A stretch of DNA of 64,000 bases, taken from positions 3,534,001 to 3,598,000 of the forward strand of contig NZ_CP029191.1 in NCBI RefSeq assembly GCF_008642335.1, given 5' to 3'. Below the pieces are notes generated by a model. That model did no database searches. It had not been told where the DNA came from and was given only the letters and a program-made list of their open reading frames with translations. The translations under genes were made by a program, and so were the position numbers. Every line of letters begins with the position of its first letter. Position 1 is the stretch's first letter. Origin of the DNA: Streptomyces venezuelae. GTDB lineage: Bacteria; Actinomycetota; Actinomycetes; Streptomycetales; Streptomycetaceae. Positions 26,360-35,352 of the stretch are shown piece after piece.

Positions 26360-26950
26360 TTAACCGGCGCCGCCGGACTCCCCCGCGCCGCCTCCCAGTA
26401 CCCAGCGCCCGACCACCTCGTACCGGGGCCGCTCCCCCGCCACCCCGCTCCTCGGCAGATTGCTGCGTACGAGGGTCAGCTCCCGGACCGTCCACGGGGT
26501 GCCCTCGAAGGAGCCGAGCGCGTCCGCGTACGGGGCGAGATCGCCCTCGCCGCGGGTGCGTGCCAGCGTCAGGTGCGGGCGGTAGTGCCGGTGCTCCTCC
26601 ATCGTCACGCCCGCCTTGCGCGCCGCCGCGTCCGCCCGCGCGGCGAGCAGCCTCAGCGCCGCCACGTCCCCCGCGGCGCCCGCCCAGAGCGCCCGGCCCC
26701 CGAAGTGGCCGCCGCCGCGCAGGGCGAGCGGGAACGGCGGCGTGCGGTGCGCGGCACGCTCCAGGCGGGCCATGACGTCCGGCACCGTCGCGCCGTCGAC
26801 CTCGGCCATGAAGGCGAGGGTGAAGTGCCAGTTGTCGCGGGCCGTCCAGCGCAGCCCGTCGGCGCCCGGCAGCTCCTTCAACGCGCGCGTCGCGGCGGCG
26901 AGTTCGGTGGTCGCGGAGTCCGGCGGGAGGACCGCGGCGAAGAGTCTCAT
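26360..26950 (-). CDS. thpR: RNA 2',3'-cyclic phosphodiesterase (2'-5' RNA ligase family)
   Basis: A 196-residue 2H phosphoesterase. The two HxT motifs are NWHFTLAF (His42) and HRHYRPHLTLAR (His about 126). The N-terminus MRLFAAVLPPD is typical. ThpR opens 2',3'-cyclic phosphate ends of RNA; its physiological role is unclear. The start is 22 nt from the divergent GNAT gene. The small hydrophobic peptide follows on the same strand. Confidence 0.9.
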   Translation of the reverse strand: MRLFAAVLPPDSATTELAAATRALKELPGADGLRWTARDNWHFTLAFMAEVDGATVPDVMARLERAAHRTPPFPLALRGGGHFGGRALWAGAAGDVAALRLLAARADAAARKAGVTMEEHRHYRPHLTLARTRGEGDLAPYADALGSFEGTPWTVRELTLVRSNLPRSGVAGERPRYEVVGRWVLGGGAGESGGAG

Positions 26951-26960
26951 GGGGTGACGC

Positions 26961-26966
26961 TAACCT
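26961..26966 (+). promoter_or_regulatory. -10 box of leaderless GNAT gene
   Basis: TAACCT ends 6 nt before the ATG at 26973; no ribosome site is present. Confidence 0.5.
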
Positions 26967-26972
26967 CCCCGC

Positions 26973-27497
26973 ATGAGTGACCCGATAGAGATCAGGCAGG
27001 GCGGGGCCGACGACGTTCCCGCCGTCCTCGCGCTCTTCGACGGGGCCGTGGAGTGGCTCGTGTCGCAGGGCCGTACCGGACAGTGGGGCACCAAGCCCTG
27101 GTCGGAGAACCCGAAGGCCGTCGCCCTCGTCGAGAAGTACCTGACGACGGGCGAACCGTGGATCGCGGAGATCGGCGGCGAGGTGGCGGGCACGGTGACG
27201 CTCACCGACGGGCCCGGCGGCGACATCATCCCGCCGGCCGACGAGCCCGAGCGGTACATCCACCTGCTCGCCGCCGACCGCCGCCGCTTCGCGGGCCGCG
27301 GGGTGGGCCGCGCCCTGCTCGCGCACGCCGTCGAGGAAACCCGCGGACAGGGCGTCCGGCTGTTGCGGGTCGACTGCTACCGGGGCGAGGACCGCGCCCT
27401 CGTCGCGTACTACGAGAGCAACGGCTTCACCGCCACCGAGCCGTTCACGGGCCCGGACGGCAGCTGGCCCGGCCAGGTGCTCGCACAGCACGTCTGA
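26973..27497 (+). CDS. GNAT-family N-acetyltransferase
   Basis: A 174-residue acetyltransferase with the acetyl-CoA site FAGRGVGRALLAHAVEET (the R/Q-x-x-G-x-G/A pattern) and the C-terminal strands LLRVDCYRGEDRALVAYYESNGF. The N-terminal half holds a conserved-looking WGTKPWSENP loop that may bind substrate. The substrate is unknown. The 3' end faces the MFS gene (30-nt gap). Confidence 0.88.
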   Translation: MSDPIEIRQGGADDVPAVLALFDGAVEWLVSQGRTGQWGTKPWSENPKAVALVEKYLTTGEPWIAEIGGEVAGTVTLTDGPGGDIIPPADEPERYIHLLAADRRRFAGRGVGRALLAHAVEETRGQGVRLLRVDCYRGEDRALVAYYESNGFTATEPFTGPDGSWPGQVLAQHV

Positions 27498-27527
27498 CCG
27501 GGCCCTGTACCCGCACACACCGGGCGG

Positions 27528-28874
27528 TTACGCCGCCGTAGCGAGCTCCCGCTCCCTCGGCACGAACCGCACGTGCTGCCGGCCGCGGCGGAGGTCCACC
27601 TTCAGCCGCAGGTTGGCGGCGCGGGCCAGCGCCAGGCCGACACCGACTGCGGCGAGGGCGCAGACGAGACCGCCGACGGCCATGCTGATCCGGACGCCGT
27701 ACGCGTCGGCGAGCCAGCCGAAGAGCGGGCCGCCGAGCGGCGTGCCGCCGGTGAAGACCATCATGAACAGCGACATGACGCGGCCCCGCATCTCCGGGTC
27801 CGTGGCCATCTGGACCGAGGAGTTGGCGGTGACGTTCACCGTCAGGCCGAGGATGCCGATCGGCACGATCAGCGCGACGAACATCCACAGCTCGGGCGCG
27901 AACGCGGCCACGATCTGCAGCACACCGAAGGCGGTGGCCGCCCCGGCGAGGAGCCGCAGCCGCGACGTGCCGCGCCGGGCCGCGAGCAGCGCACCGGCCA
28001 GCGAGCCGATCGCCATGAGGGTGTTGAACAGCCCGTACATCCCCACGCCGCCGTGGAAGATGTCGTCCGCGAAGGCGCTCAGCCAGATCGGGAAGTTGAA
28101 GCCGAAGGTGCCGATGAAGCCGACGAGGACGATCGGCCAGATCAGCTCGGGGTTCTTCGACACGTAGTTCAGGCCCTCCCGCAGCTGCCCCTTGCCGCGC
28201 GGCTTGCGCGGGGTGTGGTGCAGCTCGGCGGTGCGCATCAGCATGAGGCCGGTGAGCGGCGCGAGGAAGGACAGACCGTTGGCGAGGAACGCCCAGCCGG
28301 GTCCCACGGCGGCGGTCAGCGCGCTCGCCACGGCGGGGCCGATGAGGCGGGCGGACTGGAAGTTGGCGGAGTTCAGCGAGACGGCGTTGCGGACCTGGTC
28401 GGGTCCGACCATCTCGGACACGAAGGACTGCCGCGTCGGGTTGTCGACGACGGTGACGAGGCCGGTGAAGAAGGCCGCGAAGTAGACGTGCCAGACCTGG
28501 ACGTGGCCGCTGAGCGTCAGCGCCGCGAGGAAGAGCCCGCTGAGGCTCATCGCGCCCTGCGTGAGGAAGAGCAGGTTGCGCTTGGCGAAGCGGTCGGCGA
28601 TCACGCCGCCGTACAGGCCGAGGAGCAGCATCGGCAGGAACTGCATGGCCGTGGTGATACCGACGGCCGCGGAGGATCCGGTGAGGCTCAGCACCAGCCA
28701 GTCCTGGGTGATGCGGGCCATCCAGGTGCCGGTGTTCGAGACGACCGCGCCGGTCGCGAAGAGCCGGTAGTTGCGGATCCTCAGCGAGCTGAACATCGAG
28801 GTCTTGTGGGGGCGGGCGGGCTTGTCGAGGGCGGTTGGTGCGGGGGCGGAGTCTGCTCCGGATCCCGTACTCAA
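27528..28874 (-). CDS. MFS transporter (EntS-like exporter)
   Basis: A 448-residue membrane protein with twelve expected helices. The first helix block reads FSSLRIRNYRLFATGAVVSNTGTWM, and GVIADRFAKRNLLF is the loop 2-3 motif. It belongs to the MFS_3 group that includes the enterobactin exporter EntS and several drug pumps. The start is TTG at 28874 with AAGGAGG about 10 nt upstream. It follows a MarR gene by 85 nt on the same strand, and the pair is likely one operon responding to an exported toxin. Confidence 0.9.
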   Translation of the reverse strand: MSTGSGADSAPAPTALDKPARPHKTSMFSSLRIRNYRLFATGAVVSNTGTWMARITQDWLVLSLTGSSAAVGITTAMQFLPMLLLGLYGGVIADRFAKRNLLFLTQGAMSLSGLFLAALTLSGHVQVWHVYFAAFFTGLVTVVDNPTRQSFVSEMVGPDQVRNAVSLNSANFQSARLIGPAVASALTAAVGPGWAFLANGLSFLAPLTGLMLMRTAELHHTPRKPRGKGQLREGLNYVSKNPELIWPIVLVGFIGTFGFNFPIWLSAFADDIFHGGVGMYGLFNTLMAIGSLAGALLAARRGTSRLRLLAGAATAFGVLQIVAAFAPELWMFVALIVPIGILGLTVNVTANSSVQMATDPEMRGRVMSLFMMVFTGGTPLGGPLFGWLADAYGVRISMAVGGLVCALAAVGVGLALARAANLRLKVDLRRGRQHVRFVPRERELATAA

Positions 28875-28959
28875 AGCGGGTTCGCCTCCTTGGCGTACGT
28901 ACGGCTCCCGCGGGCGGCGGGAGTGCCCGCGGGGTGCCGCGGGACTGGGGACGAGCCCC

Positions 28960-29397
28960 CTACAGGTGCGCGAGCTTCTCCAGCACGGGAGCGGCGGCGC
29001 GGAGCCGCGCCCACTCGTCTTCGTCGAGGTCCTCCGCCAGACCGGCGAGCCAGGCGTTCCGCTTGCGGCGGCTCTCTTCGAGCATGGCCTCGGCGGTCTC
29101 GGTCTGGGTCACCACCTTCTGGCGGCGGTCCTCGGGGTGCGGCTCAAGCCGGACCAGGCCCTTGGCCTCCAGCAGCGCCACGATACGGGTCATCGACGGC
29201 GGCTGCACGTGCTCCTTGCGGGCGAGCTCGCCCGGGGTGGCGGAGCCGCAGCGGGCGAGGGTGCCGAGCACCGACATCTCGGTGGGGCTCAGCGACTCGT
29301 CGACCCGCTGGTGCTTGAGTCGACGGGACAGGCGCATCACAGCGGAGCGCAAGGCGTTCACGGCGACGGCATCGTCACCATGGGAGAGGTCCGGCAT
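28960..29397 (-). CDS. MarR-family regulator of the MFS operon
   Basis: A 145-residue winged-helix protein. The helix-turn-helix is ATPGELARKEHVQPPSMTRIVALLE and the wing VRLEPHPEDRRQKVV. It is the first gene of a two-gene operon with the MFS transporter. Upstream lies an AT-rich imperfect palindrome overlapping the promoter, so autorepression is likely. The single Cys in the first helical region (TLARCGSAT) could be redox-active, but this is speculative. Confidence 0.92.
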   Translation of the reverse strand: MPDLSHGDDAVAVNALRSAVMRLSRRLKHQRVDESLSPTEMSVLGTLARCGSATPGELARKEHVQPPSMTRIVALLEAKGLVRLEPHPEDRRQKVVTQTETAEAMLEESRRKRNAWLAGLAEDLDEDEWARLRAAAPVLEKLAHL

Positions 29398-29402
29398 GTT
29401 TG

Positions 29403-29428
29403 TTAGCGTAACTCATTACCCTAGCTAA
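29403..29428 (-). promoter_or_regulatory. MarR operator and leaderless promoter
   Basis: TTAGC-GTAA-N4-TTAC-N4-GCTAA makes an imperfect inverted repeat. Inside it, on the minus strand, TACGCT (29410-29405) ends 7 nt before the MarR ATG at 29397, so binding would block the promoter. Confidence 0.55.
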
Positions 29429-29540
29429 AGACCACCTGGATTCCCAGAAGTACGAGACTGAACCATTTCGTCACCCGAACGAGTGAGGTGACTTCGGAAA
29501 GTGACGCGCCGGACTCGCGCGGCCGAGGACCCTGTCAGGC

Positions 29541-29723
29541 ATGGGATCGCCAGTGCTCAGCCTGCGCATAGACGGTGAGCTGCTCGACCGGCTCCGACAG
29601 CACGCGGCCAAAAGAGGAATGAGCGTCCAGGACTATGTGGTCCGGACGCTCATTCGGGACGACTTCGACGAGCGCTTCAAGGCGTCCGTCGAGGAGACAG
29701 AGAAGTTCTACGGGGCCGCGTGA
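29541..29723 (+). CDS. Small ribbon-helix-helix (CopG-like) protein
   Basis: A 60-residue protein of the Arc/MetJ fold: a beta strand VLSLRIDGELL followed by helix A (LDRLRQHAAKRG) and helix B (MSVQDYVVRTLIRDDF). Such proteins bind DNA as dimers. The tail DERFKASVEETEKFYG is helical. No toxin gene follows, so an antitoxin role is not supported. Start ATG at 29541 has AGG 4 nt before it only. Confidence 0.75.
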   Translation: MGSPVLSLRIDGELLDRLRQHAAKRGMSVQDYVVRTLIRDDFDERFKASVEETEKFYGAA

Positions 29724-29737
29724 GACGCACGGCCTCG

Positions 29738-29765
29738 TGACCCGCTACAGCCGCTACAGCCGCTA
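29738..29765. repeat. Short 9-bp repeats between convergent genes
   Basis: The unit CGCTACAGC occurs twice and a degenerate third copy (CGCTACGTC) ends in the stop region of the purine permease. It fills the gap after the ribbon-helix-helix gene; no hairpin is obvious. Confidence 0.5.
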
Positions 29766-31217
29766 CGTCAGGTTCAGCGCCGGCATCAGGTAGTAGAAGG
29801 CGAACACCGCCGACACCGCGTACATCGCGACCGGCACCTCGCGGCCCCGCCCGGACGCGAGCCGCAGCACCGTGAAGGTGATGAAGCCCACGCCGATGCC
29901 GTTCGTGATCGAGTACGTGAACGGCATCATCAGCATCGTCACGAACGCGGGAATGGCGATCGTGTAGTCCGCCCAGTCGATCTGCCCGATGGACCCGGAC
30001 AGGATCAGGAAGCCGACCGCGAGCAGCGCGGGCGTGGCCGCCTGGGACGGGACCATCGTGGCGAGCGGCGTGAGGAAGAGCGCGACGGCGAAGAGGCCGC
30101 CGGTGACGACGTTCGCGAAGCCCGTGCGGGCGCCCTCGCCGACGCCCGCCGTGGACTCCACGAAGCAGGTGGTGGCGGAGGCGGAGGAGGCGCCGCCCGC
30201 GGCGACGGCGATGCCGTCGACGAAGAGGACCTTGTTGATGCCGGGCATGTTGCCGTTGGCGTCGGTGAGCTTGGCCTCGTCGCCGATGCCCATGATCGTG
30301 CCCATCGCGTCGAAGAAGCACGACAGCAGCACGGTGAAGACGAAGAGGATGCCGGTCAGGACGCCGACCTTCTCGAAGCCGCCGAACAGGCTGATCTGGC
30401 CGACGAGCCCGAAGTCCGGTGCCGAGACGGGGTTGCCGGGCCACTCCGGGCTGGTCAGGCCCCAGGACTGGCCCTTGAGCCCGGCGACGGCGTGGATGAT
30501 CATCGCGACGACCGTCATGACGACGATGCTGAGCAGGATCGCGCCCGGCACCTTGCGCACGAGGAGCACGAGGGTGAGCAGCACGCCGAGCACGAAGACG
30601 AGGACGGGCCAGCCGTTGAGGTGCCCGTCGCCGCCGAGCTGGAGCGGGACAGTGGTGTGCGCGGCGTCCGGGATGCGCGAGACGAAGCCCGCGTCGACGA
30701 GGCCGATCAGCATGATGAACAGGCCGATGCCGATCGCGATGCCCTTGCGCAGCCCCAGCGGCACGGCGCTCATCACGCGCTCCCGAAGACCGGTGGCGAC
30801 GAGCAGCATCACGACGAAGCCCGCGAGGACGACCATGCCCATGGCGTCGGGCCACGACATGCGGGGCGCGAGCTGGAGGGCGACGACGGTGTTGACGCCG
30901 AGTCCGGCGGCCAGCGCGATGGGCACGTTGCCGATGACGCCCATGAGGAGCGTGGTGAAGGCGGCGGTCAGCACGGTCGCGGTGACGAGCTGCTTGTTGT
31001 CGAGCTGGTGCCCGTACATGTCCTTCGCGCTGCCGAGGATGATCGGGTTCAGCACGACGATGTAAGCCATCGCGAAGAAGGTGGCGAAGCCGCCGCGGAC
31101 TTCCCTGGCGAGGGTCGAGCCGCGCTCGGTGATCTTGAAGTATTTGTCGATGCCGCCCTGCGGGGGCTGCGGCTGCGGCGTTTTGGCGTCGACCGGGGCG
31201 CTGGCCGAGGGAGACAT
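29763..31217 (-). CDS. NCS2-family purine permease (AzgA-like)
   Basis: A 484-residue membrane protein with about 12-14 helices. The N-terminus shows the AzgA pattern EVRGGFATFFAMAYIVVLNP. Other family segments are AAGLGVNTVVALQL and CFFDAMGTIMGIGDEAKL, and TTCFVESTAGVGEGARTGF marks the substrate region. AzgA proteins take up adenine, guanine or hypoxanthine with protons. The ATG at 31217 is chosen because GAGGT stands 5 nt before it; an earlier in-frame start at 31304 would add an unlikely hydrophilic tail. Confidence 0.9.
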   Translation of the reverse strand: MSPSASAPVDAKTPQPQPPQGGIDKYFKITERGSTLAREVRGGFATFFAMAYIVVLNPIILGSAKDMYGHQLDNKQLVTATVLTAAFTTLLMGVIGNVPIALAAGLGVNTVVALQLAPRMSWPDAMGMVVLAGFVVMLLVATGLRERVMSAVPLGLRKGIAIGIGLFIMLIGLVDAGFVSRIPDAAHTTVPLQLGGDGHLNGWPVLVFVLGVLLTLVLLVRKVPGAILLSIVVMTVVAMIIHAVAGLKGQSWGLTSPEWPGNPVSAPDFGLVGQISLFGGFEKVGVLTGILFVFTVLLSCFFDAMGTIMGIGDEAKLTDANGNMPGINKVLFVDGIAVAAGGASSASATTCFVESTAGVGEGARTGFANVVTGGLFAVALFLTPLATMVPSQAATPALLAVGFLILSGSIGQIDWADYTIAIPAFVTMLMMPFTYSITNGIGVGFITFTVLRLASGRGREVPVAMYAVSAVFAFYYLMPALNLT

Positions 31218-31281
31218 GCGTGACCTCATGAGCTCAGAGAAGGGGAAGATCGTTAACAGCGAATCTTGAGTGCTTTGTTTC

Positions 31282-31326
31282 TTCATACGAAAGCAATCGG
31301 CCATTAACGAGCCGTTTCAGTATGAA
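31282..31326. promoter_or_regulatory. Inverted repeat upstream of the purine permease
   Basis: TTCATAC (31282-31288) and GTATGAA (31320-31326) are perfect inverted copies 31 nt apart in an AT-rich patch (31250-31330) that should hold the permease promoter. The rest of 31218-31404 shows nothing clear. Confidence 0.3.
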
Positions 31327-31404
31327 TACATGAAGCCGAAATCGCTATCTCCGCGCGTAGACCCCTCCAGGGCAACGCGTGCACGAGCCGACGGACCCGC
31401 CTCG

Positions 31405-31410
31405 TAAGCT
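31405..31410 (+). promoter_or_regulatory. -10 box of leaderless DUF2530 gene
   Basis: TAAGCT ends 6 nt before the ATG at 31417. Confidence 0.5.
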
Positions 31411-31416
31411 GTACCC

Positions 31417-31674
31417 ATGGCGAAGTGGACCCCCAAGCACGAGGCGCCGGAGCCCCTGGAGGGCCCCGTGGTCTCCACCATCACCGGTGGCACGATCCTC
31501 TGGTTCGTCCTCTTCCTCGTCCAGCTGCCGTTCTACGGCTGGTTCGACGACCGCGACGCGACGTGGTGGGTGTGGACCTGCCTGGCCGGCGCGGGCCTCG
31601 GCCTCATCGGCATCTGGTACGTACGCAAGCGCGACGCCGCGATCAAGAGGTCGAAGGTCACACAGCCCCAGTAG
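31417..31674 (+). CDS. DUF2530 small membrane protein
   Basis: An 85-residue protein with two hydrophobic helices (GGTILWFVLFLVQLPFYGW and TWWVWTCLAGAGLGLIGIWY) separated by an acidic loop. It matches the actinobacterial family DUF2530, whose role is unknown. The tail is basic, which places both ends inside the cell. It is monocistronic with a leaderless-type promoter and precedes a divalent-cation ATPase gene by 95 nt on the same strand. Confidence 0.85.
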   Translation: MAKWTPKHEAPEPLEGPVVSTITGGTILWFVLFLVQLPFYGWFDDRDATWWVWTCLAGAGLGLIGIWYVRKRDAAIKRSKVTQPQ

Positions 31675-31756
31675 TCCGTACAACCAGGGGACGGCACGCG
31701 TCCTACCCTGGTCGGATCTTTGGGGCATTCAAGGGGTGAAGCCGCAAGACCCCCCT

Positions 31757-31762
31757 TACCGT
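31757..31762 (+). promoter_or_regulatory. -10 box of leaderless P-type ATPase gene
   Basis: TACCGT ends 7 nt before the ATG at 31770; no ribosome site precedes the gene. Confidence 0.5.
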
Positions 31763-31769
31763 CGAATGC

Positions 31770-34172
31770 ATGACGCATATCGACGCGGGCGCCGAGCTCG
31801 ACCCGGTCCACCCGGTGCCACCCCCCAAGGGGCGGGCCACCGGCCTGACCTCCGCGGAAGTGGCCGAGCGGGTCGCGCGCGGCGAGGTCAACGACGTACC
31901 GGTACGGAGTTCGCGCTCCCTGGGCGAGATCGTCCGGGCCAACGTCTTCACCCGCTTCAACGCGATCATCGGCGTGCTCTGGGTGATCATGCTGTTCGTC
32001 GCGCCGATCCAGGACAGCCTCTTCGGCTTCGTGATCGTCGCGAACACCGGCATCGGCATCATCCAGGAGTGGCGCGCCAAGAAGACGCTGGACAGCCTGG
32101 CCGTCATCGGCGAGGCCAAACCCACCGTGCGCCGCGACGGACAGGCCGCCGAGATCTCCGCCTCCGAGATCGTCCTCGGCGACCTCGTGGAGCTCGGCCC
32201 CGGCGACAAGATCCCCGTCGACGGCGAGGCCGTCGAGACCGACAGCCTCGAAGTCGACGAGTCGCTGCTCACGGGTGAGGCCGACCCCGTCATCAAGAAA
32301 CCCGGCGACAAGATGATGTCGGGCTCGTTCGTGGTCGCGGGCGGCGGCGCGTTCAAGGCCACCAAGGTCGGCCGCGAGGCCTACGCGGCCCAGCTCGCCG
32401 AGGAGGCGAGCCGCTTCACCCTCGTCCACTCCGAACTGCGCACCGGCATCTCCACGATCCTCAAGTACGTGACGTGGCTGATGGTGCCGACCTCCATCGG
32501 CCTGGTCATCTCCCAGCTCGTCGTCAAGGACGACAACTTCAAGGAGTCCATCGCCTACACGGTCGGCGGGATCGTCCCCATGATCCCGGAGGGGCTCGTC
32601 CTCCTCACCTCCGTGGCCTTCGCGATCGGCGTCATCCGGCTCGGCCGCAAACAGTGCCTGGTGCAGGAGCTCCCCGCCATCGAGGGCCTCGCCCGCGTCG
32701 ACACGGTCTGCCTCGACAAGACCGGCACCCTCACCGAGGGCGGCATGGACGTCACCGAGCTGCGCCCGCTGGACGGCGCCGACGAGACGTACGTACGCAA
32801 GGTCCTCGGCGCCCTCGGCGAGTCCGACCCGCGCCCCAACGCCTCACTCCAGGCGATCATCGACGCCTACCCCGACAGCGAGGAGTGGCGCTGCACGGAG
32901 TCGCTGCCCTTTTCCTCCGCCCGCAAGTACAGCGGCGCCTCCTTCAGCGAGGGCGACGGCACCACGTCGACGTGGCTCCTCGGCGCCCCGGACGTGCTCC
33001 TGCCCGACGGTGACGCCTCGCTCGCCGAGATCGAGGACCTCAACGAGCAGGGCCTGCGCGTGCTGCTCCTCGCCCGCGCGGACAAGGACCTGGACGCCCC
33101 CGACGTGGCATCCGGCACCAAAGCCACCGCCCTCGTCGTCCTGGAACAGCGGCTGCGGCCAGACGCCGCCGACACCCTGCGCTACTTCGAGGAGCAGGAC
33201 GTCTCCGCGAAGGTCATCTCCGGCGACAACGCCGTCTCGGTGAGCGCCGTCGCGGGCAAGCTCGGCCTGCCCGGCGCCGAGAACACCGTGGACGCGCGCA
33301 AGCTGCCCGCCGAGCGGGACGAGATGGGGCAGGCCCTCGACGACAACTCCGTCTTCGGCCGCGTCACCCCGCAGCAGAAGCGCGACATGGTCGGCGCCCT
33401 CCAGTCCCGCGGCCACACCGTCGCGATGACGGGCGACGGCGTGAACGACGTCCTGGCCCTCAAGGACGCCGACATCGGCGTCTCGATGGGCTCGGGCTCC
33501 GAGGCGACCCGAGCGGTCGCGCAGATCGTGCTCCTCAACAACAGCTTCGCGACGCTGCCGTCCGTCGTCGCCGAGGGCCGCCGCGTCATCGGCAACATCA
33601 CGCGCGTCGCCACGCTGTTCCTGGTGAAGACCGTCTACTCGGTGATCATCGCGCTGCTCGTCGTCTGCTCGCAGGTCGAGTACATCTTCCTGCCCCGCCA
33701 CCTGACGCTGCTCTCCACGCTGACGATCGGCGTCCCGGCCTTCTTCCTCGCCCTGGCCCCCAACAAGGAGCGCGCGAAGCCGCACTTCGTCCGCAGGGTC
33801 ATGCGGTACGCGATTCCGGGCGGCGTCGTCGCGGGTGTCGCCACGTTCGTGACGTATCTGCTGGCCCGGCACCACTACGACGGCGCGGGTGCGCGGGAAG
33901 CCGAGACCAGCGCGGCCACGCTGGCGCTGTTCCTGATCGCCATGTGGGTCCTCGCCATCATCGCCCGCCCCTACACGTGGTGGCGGATCGGCCTGATCGG
34001 CGCGATGGGTCTCGGCTTCCTGCTCGTGCTGACCGTGCCCTGGCTCCAGGACTTCTTCCAGCTGAAGCTGGTGGGCACGACGATGCCGTGGGCGGCGGTC
34101 GCGATCGCGGCGGTGGCCTCACTGGTCATCGAGGTCGTCTACCGCTGGGTGGACCGCCGCTTTCCGGCGTAG
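31770..34172 (+). CDS. CtpE-like cation-transporting P-type ATPase
   Basis: An 800-residue membrane pump. TGEADPV is the actuator-domain motif, IPEGL the fourth-helix motif that replaces CPC of heavy-metal pumps, DKTGTLT the phosphorylation site, and TGDGVNDVLALKDADIG the hinge motif. This helix-4 sequence and the order of domains fit CtpE of mycobacteria, a calcium uptake ATPase. No N-terminal metal-binding domain is present. The six C-terminal helices end in a short basic tail. It is likely monocistronic. Confidence 0.92.
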   Translation: MTHIDAGAELDPVHPVPPPKGRATGLTSAEVAERVARGEVNDVPVRSSRSLGEIVRANVFTRFNAIIGVLWVIMLFVAPIQDSLFGFVIVANTGIGIIQEWRAKKTLDSLAVIGEAKPTVRRDGQAAEISASEIVLGDLVELGPGDKIPVDGEAVETDSLEVDESLLTGEADPVIKKPGDKMMSGSFVVAGGGAFKATKVGREAYAAQLAEEASRFTLVHSELRTGISTILKYVTWLMVPTSIGLVISQLVVKDDNFKESIAYTVGGIVPMIPEGLVLLTSVAFAIGVIRLGRKQCLVQELPAIEGLARVDTVCLDKTGTLTEGGMDVTELRPLDGADETYVRKVLGALGESDPRPNASLQAIIDAYPDSEEWRCTESLPFSSARKYSGASFSEGDGTTSTWLLGAPDVLLPDGDASLAEIEDLNEQGLRVLLLARADKDLDAPDVASGTKATALVVLEQRLRPDAADTLRYFEEQDVSAKVISGDNAVSVSAVAGKLGLPGAENTVDARKLPAERDEMGQALDDNSVFGRVTPQQKRDMVGALQSRGHTVAMTGDGVNDVLALKDADIGVSMGSGSEATRAVAQIVLLNNSFATLPSVVAEGRRVIGNITRVATLFLVKTVYSVIIALLVVCSQVEYIFLPRHLTLLSTLTIGVPAFFLALAPNKERAKPHFVRRVMRYAIPGGVVAGVATFVTYLLARHHYDGAGAREAETSAATLALFLIAMWVLAIIARPYTWWRIGLIGAMGLGFLLVLTVPWLQDFFQLKLVGTTMPWAAVAIAAVASLVIEVVYRWVDRRFPA

Positions 34173-34190
34173 GGGGTGGTGCGGCGGCTG

Positions 34191-35036
34191 CTACTGGACG
34201 TCGACGAAGTCGGCGGTCGACGTCACCGACGGGGTCGTCGACGTACCGGCGAAGACGTAACGGAAGTAGCCGTCGGCCGACGCCTTCACCGTGGTCTTCA
34301 GGTTGCCCTTGGTGTCGGACTTGACCGTCTTGAGGGTGGTGTAGCTGCTGGCACCCTTCTTCTTGTACTGGAGCTTGACGTCCTGCTTGGTGTAACCGGC
34401 GTACTTCGACGTCTCCCAGTTGGCTCGGGTGAGGGCGCCGGTGACCGTCAGGGTCTTGCCCTTCTTGATGGGCTCAGGGGAAGCGTTGGTCGTGAGGCGG
34501 GCGGCGCGCTGGACGCGGAGGTCCGTCTTGGCTCCCTCAACGGTGGCCTCGCCCATGCCGCCGGTGCCCACGGTGGCGAAGGCCTTCCAGCCGCCGCCGG
34601 CTGCGTCGTTCGAGAAGAGGTCCACCTTCGGGTCGGCGACGACCGTGACGGTGCAGGTCGAGGTGGTCGCGTTCACGACCACGCACTTGCCCTCGAAGTT
34701 ATCGGGCGAGATGACGCCGTCGGCGTGGTCCTTGTCGGGACCGTGCCAGAGAAAGGCACTGCCCGCGACGATGCCCTCCGGGTCCGTCGCGGTGACGGCG
34801 ACGGTGAACTTCTTCTTTTCGGTCGTGCCCAGCACGACGTCCTTGCCACCATTGACGGTGATCTTGGTGATCTTGGTGTCGCCGGCGTTGGCGCCGTTGC
34901 TGACCTTGGCGGCCTTGGCGACGGAGACGGCGAGCTTCGGGGTGCTAGGGCCGTCGACGGCCGTCGCGGCCGGAACGGCGAGTGCGGAAAGGGCCAGGGT
35001 GCCGGACAGTGCGGCCACGGTGGCACGGATGCGCAT
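34191..35036 (-). CDS. Secreted protein with Ig-like repeats
   Basis: A 281-residue exported protein. A clear signal peptide (1-26, cleavage after ATA) is followed by beta-rich domains: residues 30-170 with two Cys (GKCVVVNATTSTCTVTV) that may form a disulfide, and residues 185-281 with KKGKTLTVTGALTRANWE and VKLQYKKKGASSYTTLKTVKSDTKGN, a pattern of bacterial Ig-like folds. Role unknown. GGGG ends 6 nt before the ATG. Similar secreted proteins are common in Streptomyces. Confidence 0.85.
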   Translation of the reverse strand: MRIRATVAALSGTLALSALAVPAATAVDGPSTPKLAVSVAKAAKVSNGANAGDTKITKITVNGGKDVVLGTTEKKKFTVAVTATDPEGIVAGSAFLWHGPDKDHADGVISPDNFEGKCVVVNATTSTCTVTVVADPKVDLFSNDAAGGGWKAFATVGTGGMGEATVEGAKTDLRVQRAARLTTNASPEPIKKGKTLTVTGALTRANWETSKYAGYTKQDVKLQYKKKGASSYTTLKTVKSDTKGNLKTTVKASADGYFRYVFAGTSTTPSVTSTADFVDVQ

Positions 35037-35105
35037 GTGTTTCCCCAGGTGGAGAAGGGCACCCGCGGAGCGCGAGGCGCGTCACGCGGGTACCGAGTGA
35101 TCTAG

Positions 35106-35133
35106 GAGTCTGTTGACTCGGAAGATCAGACTC
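35106..35133. promoter_or_regulatory. Inverted repeat upstream of the secreted Ig-like protein gene
   Basis: GAGTCTG (35106-35112) and CAGACTC (35127-35133) are 7-bp inverted copies, 70 nt before the start. It could be an operator or leader hairpin. The rest of 35037-35285 contains AT-rich promoter-like sequence but no clear gene. Confidence 0.35.
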
Positions 35134-35285
35134 TCGACAGGGGTGGCTGGTTGTACGCGATGTGAAGAAAATATGACCGCGTTCCGGAATACCACATTCC
35201 CCCCACTGACACGGAGGCATCTCGCGGCGGCCACGAAGTCCCTGGCAGCCGCCGTCCCCCAATGGATGGAACTTCCACCACTGAG

Positions 35286-35320
35286 CAATGCCCTCTTCCT
35301 TGATACGAAAGAGGGCATTG
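35286..35320 (-). terminator. Strong 12-bp stem-loop ending the AT-rich operon
   Basis: CAATGCCCTCTT (35286-35297) pairs perfectly with AAGAGGGCATTG (35309-35320) around an 11-nt loop. It begins 32 nt after the stop of the small membrane gene. There is no U-run, as usual in Streptomyces. Confidence 0.75.
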
Positions 35321-35352
35321 ACGATGGGTGACAAGACGTGCACATCACTCGG

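Noticed and set aside
29541..29723. Antitoxin of a toxin-antitoxin pair
   Set aside because: The ribbon-helix-helix protein has no small toxin gene on its strand; the next gene is a convergent permease.
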